From positions 35,077 to 99,076 of the forward strand of contig JAFUYB010000050.1 of NCBI GenBank assembly GCA_017470735.1: a DNA stretch of 64,000 bases, written 5' to 3'. Positions 9,309 to 18,719 of the stretch are shown one piece after another. The position numbers and the translations under genes are program-made. The stretch is from Lachnospiraceae bacterium. Lineage in GTDB: Bacteria > Bacillota > Clostridia > Lachnospirales > Lachnospiraceae. The notes under the pieces are model-generated. The model was not told the DNA's origin. It searched no databases and was given only the letters and a program-made list of their open reading frames with translations. The number at the start of each line of letters is the position of its first letter. Position 1 is the stretch's first letter.

Positions 9309-9938
9309 ATGGGTAAATTCTTTTACGCTGTTCACGCAGGGCGCACCCCGGGGATTTATACGGAGTGGTATGGTGATGGCCAGGCAGAATCGCAGGTGCA
9401 TGGATACAAGGGCGCGCAGTACAAGAAATTCAAAACAATGGAAGAGGCGGAGCGTTTTATGCAGACGGGCCATGCTGTCGGAAAACCGGTGGCGGCTGAA
9501 ACGGTAAACGAGGATGGCTTTCCGGAGAACTACGCATTCACCGACGGTTCGTTCAACTCTGAAACCGGGGTGTATGGCTACGGCGGATTTTTGATGCATG
9601 GGGAAGAACAGGCCACATTGCAGGGGAGCGGCGATGATCCGGAGTGGGCAGCGTCGCGGAACGTAGCTGGTGAGGTGCTGGGCGCAATGGCTGCCGTAAA
9701 AGAAGCGGAGCAGGCCGGTCTTTCGGAACTGACGATCTATTACGACTACATGGGAGTTGAATACTGGGCGACAGGTGAGTGGAAAACGAATAAAGTATCG
9801 ACGCAGAATTATGCCGCGTTTATGCGAAAAGCGTCGGAAAAAATGCGCATTTCCTTTTGCCATGTCAAAGCGCACACCGGGATTCCGGGAAATGACGCGG
9901 CAGATCGGCTGGCAAAGGAAGCGGTCGGGCTGGAATGA
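9309..9938 (+). CDS. rnhA: Ribonuclease HI with N-terminal hybrid-binding domain
   Basis: 209 residues. The first ~45 residues (GKFFYAVHAGRTPGIYTEW...VHGYKGAQYKKF) are the RHBD, also called the caulimovirus VI or viroplasmin domain, which binds RNA-DNA hybrids. The rest is an RNase H fold with the acidic residues in FTDGSFN, GEVLGAMAAV, YYDYMGVEYWATGEWK and GNDAADRLA. It degrades RNA in RNA-DNA hybrids such as R-loops and primers. It starts three bases after serS, so it is co-transcribed, and an intrinsic terminator follows it. Confidence 0.93.
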   Translation: MGKFFYAVHAGRTPGIYTEWYGDGQAESQVHGYKGAQYKKFKTMEEAERFMQTGHAVGKPVAAETVNEDGFPENYAFTDGSFNSETGVYGYGGFLMHGEEQATLQGSGDDPEWAASRNVAGEVLGAMAAVKEAEQAGLSELTIYYDYMGVEYWATGEWKTNKVSTQNYAAFMRKASEKMRISFCHVKAHTGIPGNDAADRLAKEAVGLE

Positions 9939-9970
9939 CTGAAAGAGAAAAATGGTGTTCGATATAAAGA

Positions 9971-10002
9971 GGAGCCTTCGGATGACGAGGGTTCTTTTTT
10001 TG
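9971..10002 (+). terminator. Intrinsic terminator after rnhA
   Basis: GGAGCCTTCG pairs (with G-U pairs) to CGAGGGTTC around a five-base loop, followed by eight T residues. It ends the glyA-serS-rnhA transcript. The remaining ~190 bases to the next promoter hold no gene that I can see. Confidence 0.8.
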
Positions 10003-10194
10003 TGAGCAGATTGCAAAATGATGGATAAAAGATGTTTTGGGTCTTGAATGAAGCGAACGACCCTTCTTGTGAAAATGAAAAGCATTCGCAAAAGAAATAA
10101 ATAATTTTGGGGTGGGAATGCTGAAAAAATGGCAAGGTTTTAGGTGCTGTATTTGTGGAATAATCACAAGAATGGAAAAATCGGAAAACAAAAC

Positions 10195-10223
10195 TTGACA
10201 TGGGGGGGGTGAAGTGTTAGTAT
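10195..10223 (+). promoter_or_regulatory. Strong sigma-A type promoter for the secreted LRR protein
   Basis: TTGACA, a 17-base spacer that includes a run of eight G, then TAGTAT. The leader of ~60 bases to the gene carries AAAGGAGG close to the start codon. The perfect -35 box and strong ribosome-binding site predict high expression. Confidence 0.8.
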
Positions 10224-10290
10224 CCTTGTCGAGCGAAAGAGAAACTCTCACATGTTACTTGTTTAGAGTCGAAAGGAGGATTTTGAAACA

Positions 10291-11295
10291 ATGAAAAAGA
10301 CAATTGCAAAGATTATGGCAGCAGCTATGGTTCTGTCCGCAGTACCGGCTGTTGCACTGCCGACGATGACGGCTGAGGCTGCTAATACGACGGTTGAAAG
10401 CACGTATAATTCTACAACTGTTACACAGAGTACGGTAAATGATTTAGTTGCGGCTTCTACCTATAATCCTATTGCTTCTGATGGTTACACGGGAATTGTA
10501 CTTGTTAATGGTGATAGCGCAGCTATCACGGCGACTGGAACCAGCGCAAATACTTATGCTCAGCTTAAAGTTAGTTCTTCTGGTGAACTGCTCGTAACTG
10601 CAGATACTTCAACGAAGGATAAGATCAAGGATCTTATCAAAGATATTAAGGACGGTAAGAACAATGTGACCATTGCGGTGACAATTAATGGCGCAACTAC
10701 TAATTATGGCTTCCAGTTGGGCGGCGATTATGTAGACGGCAAGCAGTATGAAGCTGGTATCACACCGGAAGAAGGCAAGCTTGCCGATGGCGATGTGTAC
10801 GCAACAATCGACAGCACGAGCGAGTTGGAAGTAAATATTGAGCGTGGTTCAAAGGATGGCATTCTTGACGACAACGATGACCTGCGTGGCAATATGCTGA
10901 ACCTTAACACCGTCACTGTTGGTGGCGTAGAGTTCGATGTAGTAAAGCTTGGTGCACAGTCTCTGAAGAAAGCACACATGAAGAAGATCAAGGCTGAGAA
11001 TGTCAAGAAGATCGGCAAGGGTGCTCTTCGTAAGGCTAAGCAGCTGAAGCATGCTGATTTCCAGGATTCTAACAAGACTCGTAAGATTCTGGGCAAGGCA
11101 TTCTATGACTGCAAGAACTTAAAGACCATCATCATCGACGGCCGCAAGCTGAAGACAGTCGGTAAGGACGCATTCAGCGGCGTAAAGAAGAACTGCACGG
11201 TCAAGATCAAGGCTAAGAAGTCCAAGTTTGAGGCTGACAAGAAAATGATCTTGAAGAATGGTGGCAACAAGAACCTGAAGTTCGTTCGTAAGTAA
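10291..11295 (+). CDS. Secreted cell-surface protein with leucine-rich (BspA/LRR_5-like) C-terminus
   Basis: 334 residues with a classical signal peptide (MKKTIAKIMAAAMVLSAVP, cleavage expected after ...TAEA/A near residue 30). The middle (~40-210) is a threonine/serine-rich, mostly beta domain I do not recognise. The C-terminal ~110 residues look like an LRR_5/BspA-type repeat block: VKKIGKGALRKAKQLKHADFQD, ILGKAFYDCKNLKTIIIDG, LKTVGKDAFSGVKKNCTVKI. Such proteins are exported and associate with the wall or act in adhesion. No LPXTG, SLH or cell-wall binding motif is visible, so its retention is unclear. It is monocistronic, with its own promoter and terminator. The C-terminal half is very lysine-rich. 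Confidence 0.8.
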   Translation: MKKTIAKIMAAAMVLSAVPAVALPTMTAEAANTTVESTYNSTTVTQSTVNDLVAASTYNPIASDGYTGIVLVNGDSAAITATGTSANTYAQLKVSSSGELLVTADTSTKDKIKDLIKDIKDGKNNVTIAVTINGATTNYGFQLGGDYVDGKQYEAGITPEEGKLADGDVYATIDSTSELEVNIERGSKDGILDDNDDLRGNMLNLNTVTVGGVEFDVVKLGAQSLKKAHMKKIKAENVKKIGKGALRKAKQLKHADFQDSNKTRKILGKAFYDCKNLKTIIIDGRKLKTVGKDAFSGVKKNCTVKIKAKKSKFEADKKMILKNGGNKNLKFVRK

Positions 11296-11395
11296 TTTCG
11301 GGGTCTGAAGACACCGGGAAGAAAATTCGACAACAAACATAGGCGATAAGAGGGGTATGTCTTTCACTCAATAGCGTAAACCTTTTTTCGAAGCA

Positions 11396-11424
11396 GCAGC
11401 CCGGCATCCGCCGGGCTGTTTGCT
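11396..11424 (+). terminator. Intrinsic terminator after the LRR protein gene
   Basis: AGCCCGGC-ATCC-GCCGGGCT is a perfect 8-bp stem with a four-base loop, followed by GTTTGCTGT. The U-run is short but the stem is strong. Confidence 0.7.
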
Positions 11425-11466
11425 GTCATAAAGTAGGAATGGTAATGAAACATAAGACAGATTTGC

Positions 11467-11503
11467 GTACACAATTGATATATTGTGTACTTTTTATTAT
11501 ACT
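11467..11503 (+). promoter_or_regulatory. Promoter with overlapping 9-bp palindromic operator
   Basis: TTGATA (11475-11480), a 17-base spacer and TATACT (11498-11503) form a promoter pointing to the Nudix gene. The -35 box is embedded in the inverted repeat GTACACAAT-N6-ATTGTGTAC (11467-11490). A palindrome covering the -35 box suggests a dimeric repressor. It resembles the NrdR box upstream of nrdD in half-site sequence but is four bases longer, so a different regulator is likely. Confidence 0.6.
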
Positions 11504-11601
11504 ATAAACGGTTGCAGATGCCTAAGCATTAGGCGGATAATACGGGAGCGATGCGATGGTATCTTGCGTACGGAGATTCATTGGTCGGGGGAGGGGCATA
11601 T

Positions 11602-12222
11602 GTGAACGAAGCACAGATTGAAAACATGCTGCGTGGCCGCACAATGGAACGGATTGCGGTACCGGGGGAACGGGATGCGGCGGTGCTGATTCCATTGGTG
11701 GAAAAGGCCGGGGAAACCTGTATTCTGTTTGAAATCCGCAACGCGTCTATCGCGCAAGGCGGTGAGATTTGTTTCCCGGGTGGACAGATTGAGCCGGACG
11801 AATTGCCGGAAAAGGCTGCGGTGCGGGAGACGATAGAAGAATTGGCATTGGCAGAGACGCAGGTGAGCGTGATGGCGCCATTGTTTGAGATGTCCGGGCC
11901 GGGAGGCCGGCGCGTGTCGGCATTTCTCGGTGAGGTGAAAAATTATCATGATACATGGTCGGCATCCGAGGTGGAGCGGATATTTTTATTGCCCATAGAT
12001 GAACTGCTTGCCTGTGAACCGCTGACACATGACGATTGGATGGTGACCGTGACGGATGACGATTTTCCGTATGAACTGATTCCGGGCGGACGGGAGTATC
12101 CGTTTCGCAAAATTCCGCGGCGGTTTTATTTTTATAAGACAAAATACGGCGTGATATGGGGGCTGACGGCGGAGCTGCTGTATCGCCTTCTGGAATTGCT
12201 GCGGCAGCAGAAAGGGGAATGA
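11602..12222 (+). CDS. Nudix hydrolase, CoA-pyrophosphatase-like
   Basis: About 206 residues. The Nudix box is complete: GGQIEPDELPEKAAVRETIE followed by EL, matching GX5EX7REUXEEXGU. The sequence before it (VLIPLVEK...LFEIRNASIAQGGEICFPGG) is typical of the YeaB/NudL CoA-diphosphatase group, which hydrolyses CoA or oxidised CoA to phosphopantetheine and ADP. The GTG at 11602 is favoured because GGGGAGGGG lies just upstream; the in-frame ATG at 11551 has a GGGAG only two bases away. Substrate assignment is by family only. Confidence 0.82.
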   Translation: MNEAQIENMLRGRTMERIAVPGERDAAVLIPLVEKAGETCILFEIRNASIAQGGEICFPGGQIEPDELPEKAAVRETIEELALAETQVSVMAPLFEMSGPGGRRVSAFLGEVKNYHDTWSASEVERIFLLPIDELLACEPLTHDDWMVTVTDDDFPYELIPGGREYPFRKIPRRFYFYKTKYGVIWGLTAELLYRLLELLRQQKGE

Positions 12223-12318
12223 GATGGCTTTGGCTGAGAATGCAGTATCAGCTGCAGGATCTGAAAGAACGATAGGTCAGGCAGAGACCGCGCGGAAAAC
12301 CACAGGAAGGAATAGTCA

Positions 12319-13527
12319 ATGAATCAGGGACAAACTCCATATAAACGAGTATTTGTGATCGTTATCGATTCCCTTGGGATCGGCGAAATGCCGGATTCTT
12401 TAAAATACGGGGACATCGGGGTCAATACGCTAAAGCATATCGCGGACAGCCGTGAGAGTTTTGCGATACCGACGATGGCGAGTTTTGGCATCGGCAGGCT
12501 GGATGAGGTACGGCAGCTCCATGGCGATGAGCATTACAGAGGATTGTGTTTAAAGCTGCGGGAGCGGAGCCTTGGCAAGGATACGATGACCGGGCATTGG
12601 GAGATGATGGGGCTGTACATCACCAAGCCGTTTGTGACATTTACGGACACCGGATTTCCCGAAGAGCTGATCGCGGAACTTGAGCAGCGCACCGGACGGA
12701 AGATCATTGGCAATAAATCCGCCAGCGGAACAGAAATCCTCGAAGAGCTTGCCGAACGGGAAATCGAACACGGTGAGCTGATCGTCTACACTTCGGCGGA
12801 CTCCGTACTGCAGATCTGCGGAAATGAAGAGACGATGGGCGTGGAGACATTGTATCGCTATTGCGAGATCGCGCGTGAGCTTACGATGCGTGACGAGTGG
12901 AAGGTCGGGCGCGTAATCGCGAGACCGTATACGGGCAAAAGGCGTGGCGAGTTCAAGCGCACGGCGAACCGCCACGATTACGCGTTAAAGCCATTTGGGA
13001 AGACGGTGCTGAATGCGCTCAAGGAGCATGGATTTGACGTGATTTCGGTCGGCAAGATCAACGATATTTTCGTCGGGGAGGGCATTACCCAGGCGCACAA
13101 ATCAAAGTCGTCAGTGCATGGGATGGAGCAGACGATCGAGATTGCGAAGAGCGATTTTGAGGGGTTGTGTTTTGTAAATCTTGTGGATTTTGACGCGCTT
13201 TGGGGGCATCGCCGTGACCCGGTCGGTTATGGGGATGAGCTGGAGCGGTTCGATAAAAAGCTGGCAGAATTGCTGGGCGAATTGAGAGAAGATGACCTGC
13301 TGATGATCACAGCAGATCATGGGAATGACCCGACCTACACCGGAACGGATCATACGCGGGAGCGGGTGCCGCTATTACTGTATTCACCGTCTATGACAGA
13401 ATGCGGCGTATTGCCGGAGCAGGATACCTTTGCGGTGATCGGGGCGACGATCGCGGAGAATTTTGGCGTGGCGATGCCGGAGGGAACAATTGGTGTATCG
13501 TTATTGAGTGAAGTGCAAAAGCGTTGA
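12319..13527 (+). CDS. deoB: Phosphopentomutase
   Basis: 402 residues. DeoB interconverts (deoxy)ribose 1-phosphate and 5-phosphate in nucleoside salvage. It belongs to the alkaline-phosphatase-like metalloenzymes. Visible motifs are the N-terminal metal-binding [14 protein letters not shown], the active-site threonine region [13 protein letters not shown], and the C-terminal metal ligands [28 protein letters not shown] lies ~10 bases upstream of the ATG. It follows the Nudix gene by 96 bases and may share its promoter. No separate promoter was recognised. Confidence 0.96.
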   Translation: MNQGQTPYKRVFVIVIDSLGIGEMPDSLKYGDIGVNTLKHIADSRESFAIPTMASFGIGRLDEVRQLHGDEHYRGLCLKLRERSLGKDTMTGHWEMMGLYITKPFVTFTDTGFPEELIAELEQRTGRKIIGNKSASGTEILEELAEREIEHGELIVYTSADSVLQICGNEETMGVETLYRYCEIARELTMRDEWKVGRVIARPYTGKRRGEFKRTANRHDYALKPFGKTVLNALKEHGFDVISVGKINDIFVGEGITQAHKSKSSVHGMEQTIEIAKSDFEGLCFVNLVDFDALWGHRRDPVGYGDELERFDKKLAELLGELREDDLLMITADHGNDPTYTGTDHTRERVPLLLYSPSMTECGVLPEQDTFAVIGATIAENFGVAMPEGTIGVSLLSEVQKR

Positions 13528-13615
13528 AAGATCATTATTTTTGTTTTGAAACCTAAGTTTAGTTCCTTGGAATGTTAAGATGTAAAATATAAAAAGTGAG
13601 AATTTTCTGATAATT

Positions 13616-13658
13616 TTAGCACTCAACACTTGACAGTGCTAATAATCCATGGTATAAC
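13616..13658 (+). promoter_or_regulatory. CIRCE operator (HrcA) overlapping the clpB promoter
   Basis: TTAGCACTC-N9-CAGTGCTAA (13616-13642) matches the CIRCE consensus TTAGCACTC-N9-GAGTGCTAA with one mismatch. The promoter TTGACA (13630-13635), 17 bases, TATAAC (13653-13658) starts inside the CIRCE. HrcA bound here would block RNA polymerase and release it on heat shock. The 5' untranslated region is about 100 bases. Confidence 0.9.
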
Positions 13659-13766
13659 ATAATCGTCCGATGTTTCCGCGCGTTTTAAAATAGGAAAATG
13701 ATTTAACGGACACGGAAAGCAAAGCGCGAAAAGCAAAATGATTTTTGGGATCGGAGGTGGACGGTT

Positions 13767-16358
13767 ATGAACATACAGAAATTTACGCAGAAATCAATCG
13801 AAGCGATTCAGGATACAGAAAAGCTGGCCTATGACCATGGCAATCAGGAGATCACGCAGGAGCATCTGCTTCTGGCTCTGCTGCAGCAGGAAGACGGTCT
13901 GATCGGCAAGCTGGTCGAGAAAATGGATATCGACCGGCAGTATTTTACGAATGACGCGGAGGCGATGGTCGGGGCATTGACCAAGGTGTCCGGTTCGGGC
14001 GCGGGCAATGTCTATATGAGCAAGGATCTGAACAATGTCCTGCTCCATTCCGAGGATGAGGCGAAGCGGATGGGCGACGAATATGTGTCAGTCGAGCATC
14101 TGTTTTTGTCGATGATCGCGCATCCGGGACGCGCATTAAAGGAAAAGTTCAAAGAATTCGGCATCACCAGAGACCGTTTTCTGGAGGCACTTTCGGCAGT
14201 GCGCGGCAACCAGCGCGTGACTTCGGACAATCCCGAAGCGACTTATGAATCGTTGGAAAAATACGGATACGACATGGTCGAGCGTGCCAGGGAGCAGAAG
14301 CTCGATCCGGTGATCGGCAGGGATGCGGAGATCCGGAATGTCATCCGGATCCTGTCGCGGAAGACGAAGAACAATCCGGTACTGATCGGTGAGCCCGGCG
14401 TTGGCAAGACGGCGGTTGTCGAGGGGCTGGCGCAGCGGATCGTCCGCGGTGATGTGCCTGAGGATTTAAAGGATGTCAAGGTATTCGCGCTCGATATGGG
14501 CGCGCTCGTGGCAGGAGCGAAATACCAGGGCGAATTCGAGGAGCGGCTGAAGGCAGTGCTCTCCGACATCAAAAGCTCGGACGGCAAAGTGCTGCTGTTC
14601 ATTGATGAGCTGCATCTGATCGTGGGAGCAGGCAAAAATCAGGGCGCCATGGATGCGGGACAGCTCTTAAAGCCGATGCTGGCGCGTGGCGAGCTGCACT
14701 GTATCGGCGCGACGACATTGGATGAATACCGCGAATACATCGAAGAAGACGCTGCGCTGGCACGGCGTTTCCAGCCGGTGCAGGTCGATGAGCCGAGTGT
14801 CAATGAGGCACTGACCATCCTGCGCGGGATCAAGGACAGCTATGAAGTCTACCACGGCGTCAAGATTACTGATGACGCGCTGAAGGCGGCGGCGACACTG
14901 TCAAACCGTTATATTTCGGAGCGGTTCTTGCCGGACAAGGCCATCGACCTCGTGGACGAGGCATGCGCGTCGATTAAGTCGGAGCAGAAATCTGTTCCGT
15001 CGGAAATTGACGAACTGAATCAAAAGATCCGCGAGCTGGAGATTGAAAAGAAGAGCCTCGAGAAAGAAAAGAATAAAGAAGACGAAGAGCGTCTGGAAGA
15101 GCTGATCGCCGAGCTTGCGGAGCTGCAGGAGCAGAAGGATACCAAGATGGCGCAGTGGCGCAATGAGCAGGACGCGACGGAAAAGGTGTCGCGGCTGCGT
15201 GAAGAGCGCGACCGGCTGCGCAAAGAGATCGAGATAGAAGACCAAAAGCCGGATACCGACTGGGAGCGGATCAGTGAGCTGCAGTACGGCGAGCTGCCCA
15301 AGATCGAGCATATGATCGAGGTCGAGGAGCAGGAGCTTGGCAACCGCGAGATGCAGTATGTCCATGAGAAGGTGACAGATGAAGATATCGCGGAAATCAT
15401 TTCGCGGTGGACCGGCATTCCGGTCTCAAAGCTCAACGAGAGCGAGCGCAACAAGACTTTGCATTTGGATGAGGAACTGCACCGGCGCGTGCTCGGTCAG
15501 GATGAGGCCGTCGAAAAGGTGTCGGAAGCGATCATCCGGTCGCGGGCAGGCATCAAGGATCCGGGGCGTCCGATCGGGTCGTTTTTGTTCCTCGGACCGA
15601 CCGGCGTCGGCAAGACCGAGCTGGCAAAGACTCTTGCGGCGTCCTTGTTTGACGACGAGGACAATATCGTCCGTATTGATATGTCGGAATATATGGAAAA
15701 ATATTCGGTGTCGCGGCTGATCGGAGCGCCTCCCGGATATGTCGGCTATGACGAAGGCGGTCAGCTGACCGAAGCGGTCCGGCGGAAGCCTTACTCGGTC
15801 GTGCTGTTTGACGAAGTGGAAAAGGCGCACCCTGATGTGTTCAATGTGCTGCTGCAGGTGCTTGACGACGGGCGGATCACCGATTCGCGGGGCAGGACGG
15901 TGGATTTCAAGAACACGATCATTATCCTGACATCCAACCTCGGTTCGGAATACTTGCTTGATGGCGTAGGATCAGACGGGACGATCAAGAAGGAGTCAGA
16001 GGATGTGGTGATGGAGCTTTTGAAAAATTCGTTCCGGCCGGAGTTTTTAAACCGCCTGGATGAGATCATTATGTTCCATCCGCTGTCTAAGGACAATATC
16101 AGCGGTATCATCACGCTGCTTTTGGCAGAGCTGAATGCGCGGCTTGCTGACCGCGGGATTTCCGTGGAGCTGACCGATGACGCGTGCGCGTTTGTCGCAG
16201 ACGCGGCTTACGATCCGGCATACGGCGCGCGGCCGCTCCGCAGGTATCTGCAAAAGCATGTCGAGACTCTGGCGGCAAAGGAGATTCTGCGTGACAATGT
16301 GCACGAAGGCGATGTGATCCGGATCGACGCGAAGGACGGCACGTTGGTCGTGGCGTAA
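13767..16358 (+). CDS. clpB: ATP-dependent chaperone ClpB (disaggregase)
   Basis: 863 residues. A hexameric AAA+ machine that pulls polypeptides from aggregates together with DnaK. In order: the Clp-N double repeat (1-150), NBD1 with Walker A GEPGVGKT (lysine ~214), and the middle coiled-coil domain (about 405-525, strongly charged [20 protein letters not shown]). NBD2 follows with [12 protein letters not shown] (lysine ~616) and [12 protein letters not shown], then the D2 C-domain. The middle domain distinguishes it from ClpC and ClpA. AGGTGG precedes the ATG. It is controlled by a CIRCE element, so it belongs to the HrcA heat-shock regulon here. Confidence 0.97.
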   Translation: MNIQKFTQKSIEAIQDTEKLAYDHGNQEITQEHLLLALLQQEDGLIGKLVEKMDIDRQYFTNDAEAMVGALTKVSGSGAGNVYMSKDLNNVLLHSEDEAKRMGDEYVSVEHLFLSMIAHPGRALKEKFKEFGITRDRFLEALSAVRGNQRVTSDNPEATYESLEKYGYDMVERAREQKLDPVIGRDAEIRNVIRILSRKTKNNPVLIGEPGVGKTAVVEGLAQRIVRGDVPEDLKDVKVFALDMGALVAGAKYQGEFEERLKAVLSDIKSSDGKVLLFIDELHLIVGAGKNQGAMDAGQLLKPMLARGELHCIGATTLDEYREYIEEDAALARRFQPVQVDEPSVNEALTILRGIKDSYEVYHGVKITDDALKAAATLSNRYISERFLPDKAIDLVDEACASIKSEQKSVPSEIDELNQKIRELEIEKKSLEKEKNKEDEERLEELIAELAELQEQKDTKMAQWRNEQDATEKVSRLREERDRLRKEIEIEDQKPDTDWERISELQYGELPKIEHMIEVEEQELGNREMQYVHEKVTDEDIAEIISRWTGIPVSKLNESERNKTLHLDEELHRRVLGQDEAVEKVSEAIIRSRAGIKDPGRPIGSFLFLGPTGVGKTELAKTLAASLFDDEDNIVRIDMSEYMEKYSVSRLIGAPPGYVGYDEGGQLTEAVRRKPYSVVLFDEVEKAHPDVFNVLLQVLDDGRITDSRGRTVDFKNTIIILTSNLGSEYLLDGVGSDGTIKKESEDVVMELLKNSFRPEFLNRLDEIIMFHPLSKDNISGIITLLLAELNARLADRGISVELTDDACAFVADAAYDPAYGARPLRRYLQKHVETLAAKEILRDNVHEGDVIRIDAKDGTLVVA

Positions 16359-16388
16359 AATATGTTTTTTCAATCATAAGGATGGGCT

Positions 16389-18038
16389 ATGGCAGAAAAG
16401 AAATTTATCCTGGCGTTGGACGCGGGAACGACTTCCAACAGGGCAATTCTATTTGACGGCAATGCCGATATGGTTGCAGTGGCACAGCAGGAATTTCCGC
16501 AGTATTATCCGCAGCCCGGCTGGGTGGAGCAGGACGCGAATGAGATCTGGGAGAGTCAGTATGCCGTAGCGAAAGAGGCGATGGTCAAGGCCGGCGTGAC
16601 AGCGGAGGAGATCGCCGGGATTGGCATAGCCAATCAGAGGGAGACAACGATCCTGTGGGACCGAAAGACCGGAGAGCCGGTTTATCATGCAATCGTCTGG
16701 CAGTGCCGGCGGACGGCAGGGCGGATTGAAGAGCTGAAAAAGAGTTCTTGGAAGGCTTCGGCTGTCTCCGGCAAAGATGATTCGGATGCCGTATCCCGGC
16801 AAACTGATGCGGGAGTGGATGATATTGTCCGCGATAAAACCGGCCTGATCTTGGATCCATATTTTTCCGCAAGCAAGATCGAGTGGATTCTTGATCATGT
16901 CGATGGGCTGCGGGAGCGTGCCGAACGGGGTGAGATTCTGTTTGGCACGGTGGAGACATGGCTGGTGTGGAAGCTGACGGAAGGGGCGCTGCACATTACC
17001 GATGTGTCCAACGCGAGCCGTACCTGCCTGTTTAATATTCACAGCCTCAAGTGGGATGAACAGCTGCTTGGACTGTTTCACATACCGAAAAAGATATTGC
17101 CCAAAGTCGTGTCAAACAGTGAGATTTATGGTGAAAGTGACGCACAGCTTTTTGGCGCGCCGATTCCGATCTGCGGACTGGCAGGAGACCAGCAGGCGGC
17201 GCTGTTCGGGCAGCAGTGCACGCGGGAAGGCGATGCCAAAGTGACCTATGGAACGGGCGCGTTTCTTCTATTAAATACGGGCAGCCATATTGTACGGTCG
17301 GAAAATGGACTGCTGTCCACCGTGGCGTGGCAGCTCGGGGCGGAAGGAGAAGTGTCGTATGCGTTGGAGGGCAGCATATTTACCGCGGGCTCTGCCGTGC
17401 AATGGCTGCGCGACGATGTGGGGCTGATCGCGGACTCGTCGGAGACGGAAAGCCTGGCTGAGTCGGTGGAAGACACAGCGGGCTGTTATCTCGTACCGGC
17501 ATTCACCGGACTGGGCGCGCCGTACTGGCGGGCAGATGCGCGCGGCATATTGACCGGACTGACGAGAGCGGTCAAGAGGGCGCATATCGTCCGGGCGACA
17601 GTGGAGAGTATGGCGTATCAGGTGCGTGATGTGCTGGCGCTGATGGTGGACGAACTACAGAAAGACGCGGATATGCCGAAAGAGAAGGATCCGGACAGAG
17701 CGCTTTTGATGAAGGGCGGCCGGACAGCGGACGATGATCATCCGGTGGTCTCACATTCAGTTCTTAAGGTTGACGGCGGGGCAAGCCGGAATAATTTCCT
17801 GCTGCAGTTTCAGGCGGACATTTCCGATCAGACGGTGATTCGCCCGTCCAATGTGGAAAGCACGGCGCTCGGAGCGGTGCTTATGGCAGGTTTGGCATGC
17901 GGATTCTGGACACCGGACGAGCTTTCCGGCCTGAATCCGAAAGAACGGGAATTCACGCCGAAAATGGCGGAGGACAGGCGGCAGGTTTTATTAAAGGGAT
18001 GGCACAATGCTGTAGAACGCGCATTGTATGAAAAATAG
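16389..18038 (+). CDS. glpK: Glycerol kinase
   Basis: 549 residues, about 50 longer than the ~500 usual for this FGGY-family enzyme, which phosphorylates glycerol to glycerol 3-phosphate. The family core is clear: LALDAGTTSNRAILFD, ANQRETTILWDRKTGEPVYHAIVWQCRR, SNASRTCLFNI, GDQQAALFGQ and KVDGGASRNNFL. The extra length lies in two insertions: a hydrophilic stretch after the WQCRRT motif (about residues 118-140, KASAVSGKDDSDAVSRQTDA) and another before the VDGGASRNN motif (about 421-455, KDADMPKEKDPDRALLMKG). Both probably form surface loops. It starts 30 bases after clpB and is followed by a terminator. Confidence 0.93.
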   Translation: MAEKKFILALDAGTTSNRAILFDGNADMVAVAQQEFPQYYPQPGWVEQDANEIWESQYAVAKEAMVKAGVTAEEIAGIGIANQRETTILWDRKTGEPVYHAIVWQCRRTAGRIEELKKSSWKASAVSGKDDSDAVSRQTDAGVDDIVRDKTGLILDPYFSASKIEWILDHVDGLRERAERGEILFGTVETWLVWKLTEGALHITDVSNASRTCLFNIHSLKWDEQLLGLFHIPKKILPKVVSNSEIYGESDAQLFGAPIPICGLAGDQQAALFGQQCTREGDAKVTYGTGAFLLLNTGSHIVRSENGLLSTVAWQLGAEGEVSYALEGSIFTAGSAVQWLRDDVGLIADSSETESLAESVEDTAGCYLVPAFTGLGAPYWRADARGILTGLTRAVKRAHIVRATVESMAYQVRDVLALMVDELQKDADMPKEKDPDRALLMKGGRTADDDHPVVSHSVLKVDGGASRNNFLLQFQADISDQTVIRPSNVESTALGAVLMAGLACGFWTPDELSGLNPKEREFTPKMAEDRRQVLLKGWHNAVERALYEK

Positions 18039-18180
18039 TTTATAAAGAGTTCAGACATTGTTTAAAAAGAAATAATTTAAGAAGAAAGGATCATGCATAT
18101 TGAAACCGGAAATTGAAGAAAAACCGGGAAAGTACAGCAAATAGAACGAATGCACCCGAAAAAATACAAACTTACGAAAA

Positions 18181-18207
18181 AAATCCTTGCAACCGCAGGG
18201 ATTTTTT
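18181..18207 (+). terminator. Intrinsic terminator upstream of the ribosomal cluster
   Basis: AAATCCTTGC-AACC-GCAGGGATTTTTT is a ~9-bp stem with a four-base loop and a T-run. It ends transcription from glpK and overlaps the next promoter. Bases 18039-18180 hold no recognisable gene. Confidence 0.8.
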
Positions 18208-18215
18208 GATATAGT
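18187..18215 (+). promoter_or_regulatory. S10 operon promoter, overlapping the terminator
   Basis: TTGCAA, 17 bases, TATAGT. The -35 box lies in the loop side of the terminator hairpin and the -10 follows its T-run. It is the only good promoter I see before rpsJ. Confidence 0.6.
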
Positions 18216-18346
18216 ACAAAAGCTACTGTGTGAACCGCTGGCGTATGGGTGTGGGGACAGTATGACACACCCGGAAGCGTGTAATGTTCAGATGTGACAG
18301 GTCGTCCGGCGGCGGCGATGTCGCATAAATCGTAAAGGAGGCTATA
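18216..18346 (+). promoter_or_regulatory. Structured 5' leader of the S10 operon
   Basis: A 130-base untranslated leader. It contains GGGTGTG (18247-18253) paired with CACACCC (18266-18272), which can extend outward to a CGCT/AGCG stem, and a later GC-rich segment CGTCCGGCGGCGGCGATG. Autoregulatory r-protein leaders are known in this position in many bacteria (L4 in Escherichia coli). Here the link to a ligand is inference only. Confidence 0.4.
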
Positions 18347-18667
18347 ATGGCAACACAACAGGTGATGCGGATTACGCTGAAGGCGTATGATCATGCACTC
18401 GTGGATGCATCCGCGCAGAAGATCATCGAGACAGTCCGCAAGAACGGTGCAGAAGTGAGCGGCCCGATCCCGCTTCCGACTAAGAAGGAAGTCGTGACGA
18501 TCTTGCGTGCCGTGCACAAGTACAAGGATTCCAGAGAGCAGTTCGAGCAGAGGACGCACAAGCGCCTGATCGATATCCTGACCCCGACCCAGAAGACGGT
18601 CGACGCGCTCTCGCGTTTAGAGATGCCGGCAGGTGTCTACATAGATATCAAGATGAAAACAAAGTAA
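18347..18667 (+). CDS. rpsJ: 30S ribosomal protein S10
   Basis: 106 residues, first gene of the S10-spc-alpha cluster. S10 sits in the head of the 30S subunit and also works in NusB antitermination. Family sequence is clear: [28 protein letters not shown] and [18 protein letters not shown]. The ribosome-binding site is AAAGGAGG. It follows the 130-base structured leader, and rplC comes after a 52-base gap. Confidence 0.98.
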   Translation: MATQQVMRITLKAYDHALVDASAQKIIETVRKNGAEVSGPIPLPTKKEVVTILRAVHKYKDSREQFEQRTHKRLIDILTPTQKTVDALSRLEMPAGVYIDIKMKTK

Positions 18668-18719
18668 CTAATTTATACGAATATGGGCACACCCCGTATT
18701 CCGCTGTAAAGGAGGCAAT

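Noticed and set aside
8628..10091. 487-codon minus-strand ORF opposite serS and rnhA
   Set aside because: It lies antisense to two clearly identified genes, is rich in R, H and F from reversed codons, and matches nothing recognisable.
12224..12322. A 32-codon ORF (MALAENAVSAAGSERTIGQA...) between the Nudix gene and deoB, overlapping the deoB start
   Set aside because: It has AAAGGGGAATGAG upstream and an ATGA overlap, so a leader peptide is possible. The composition gives no sign of a real protein, and the support is too thin to call a gene.
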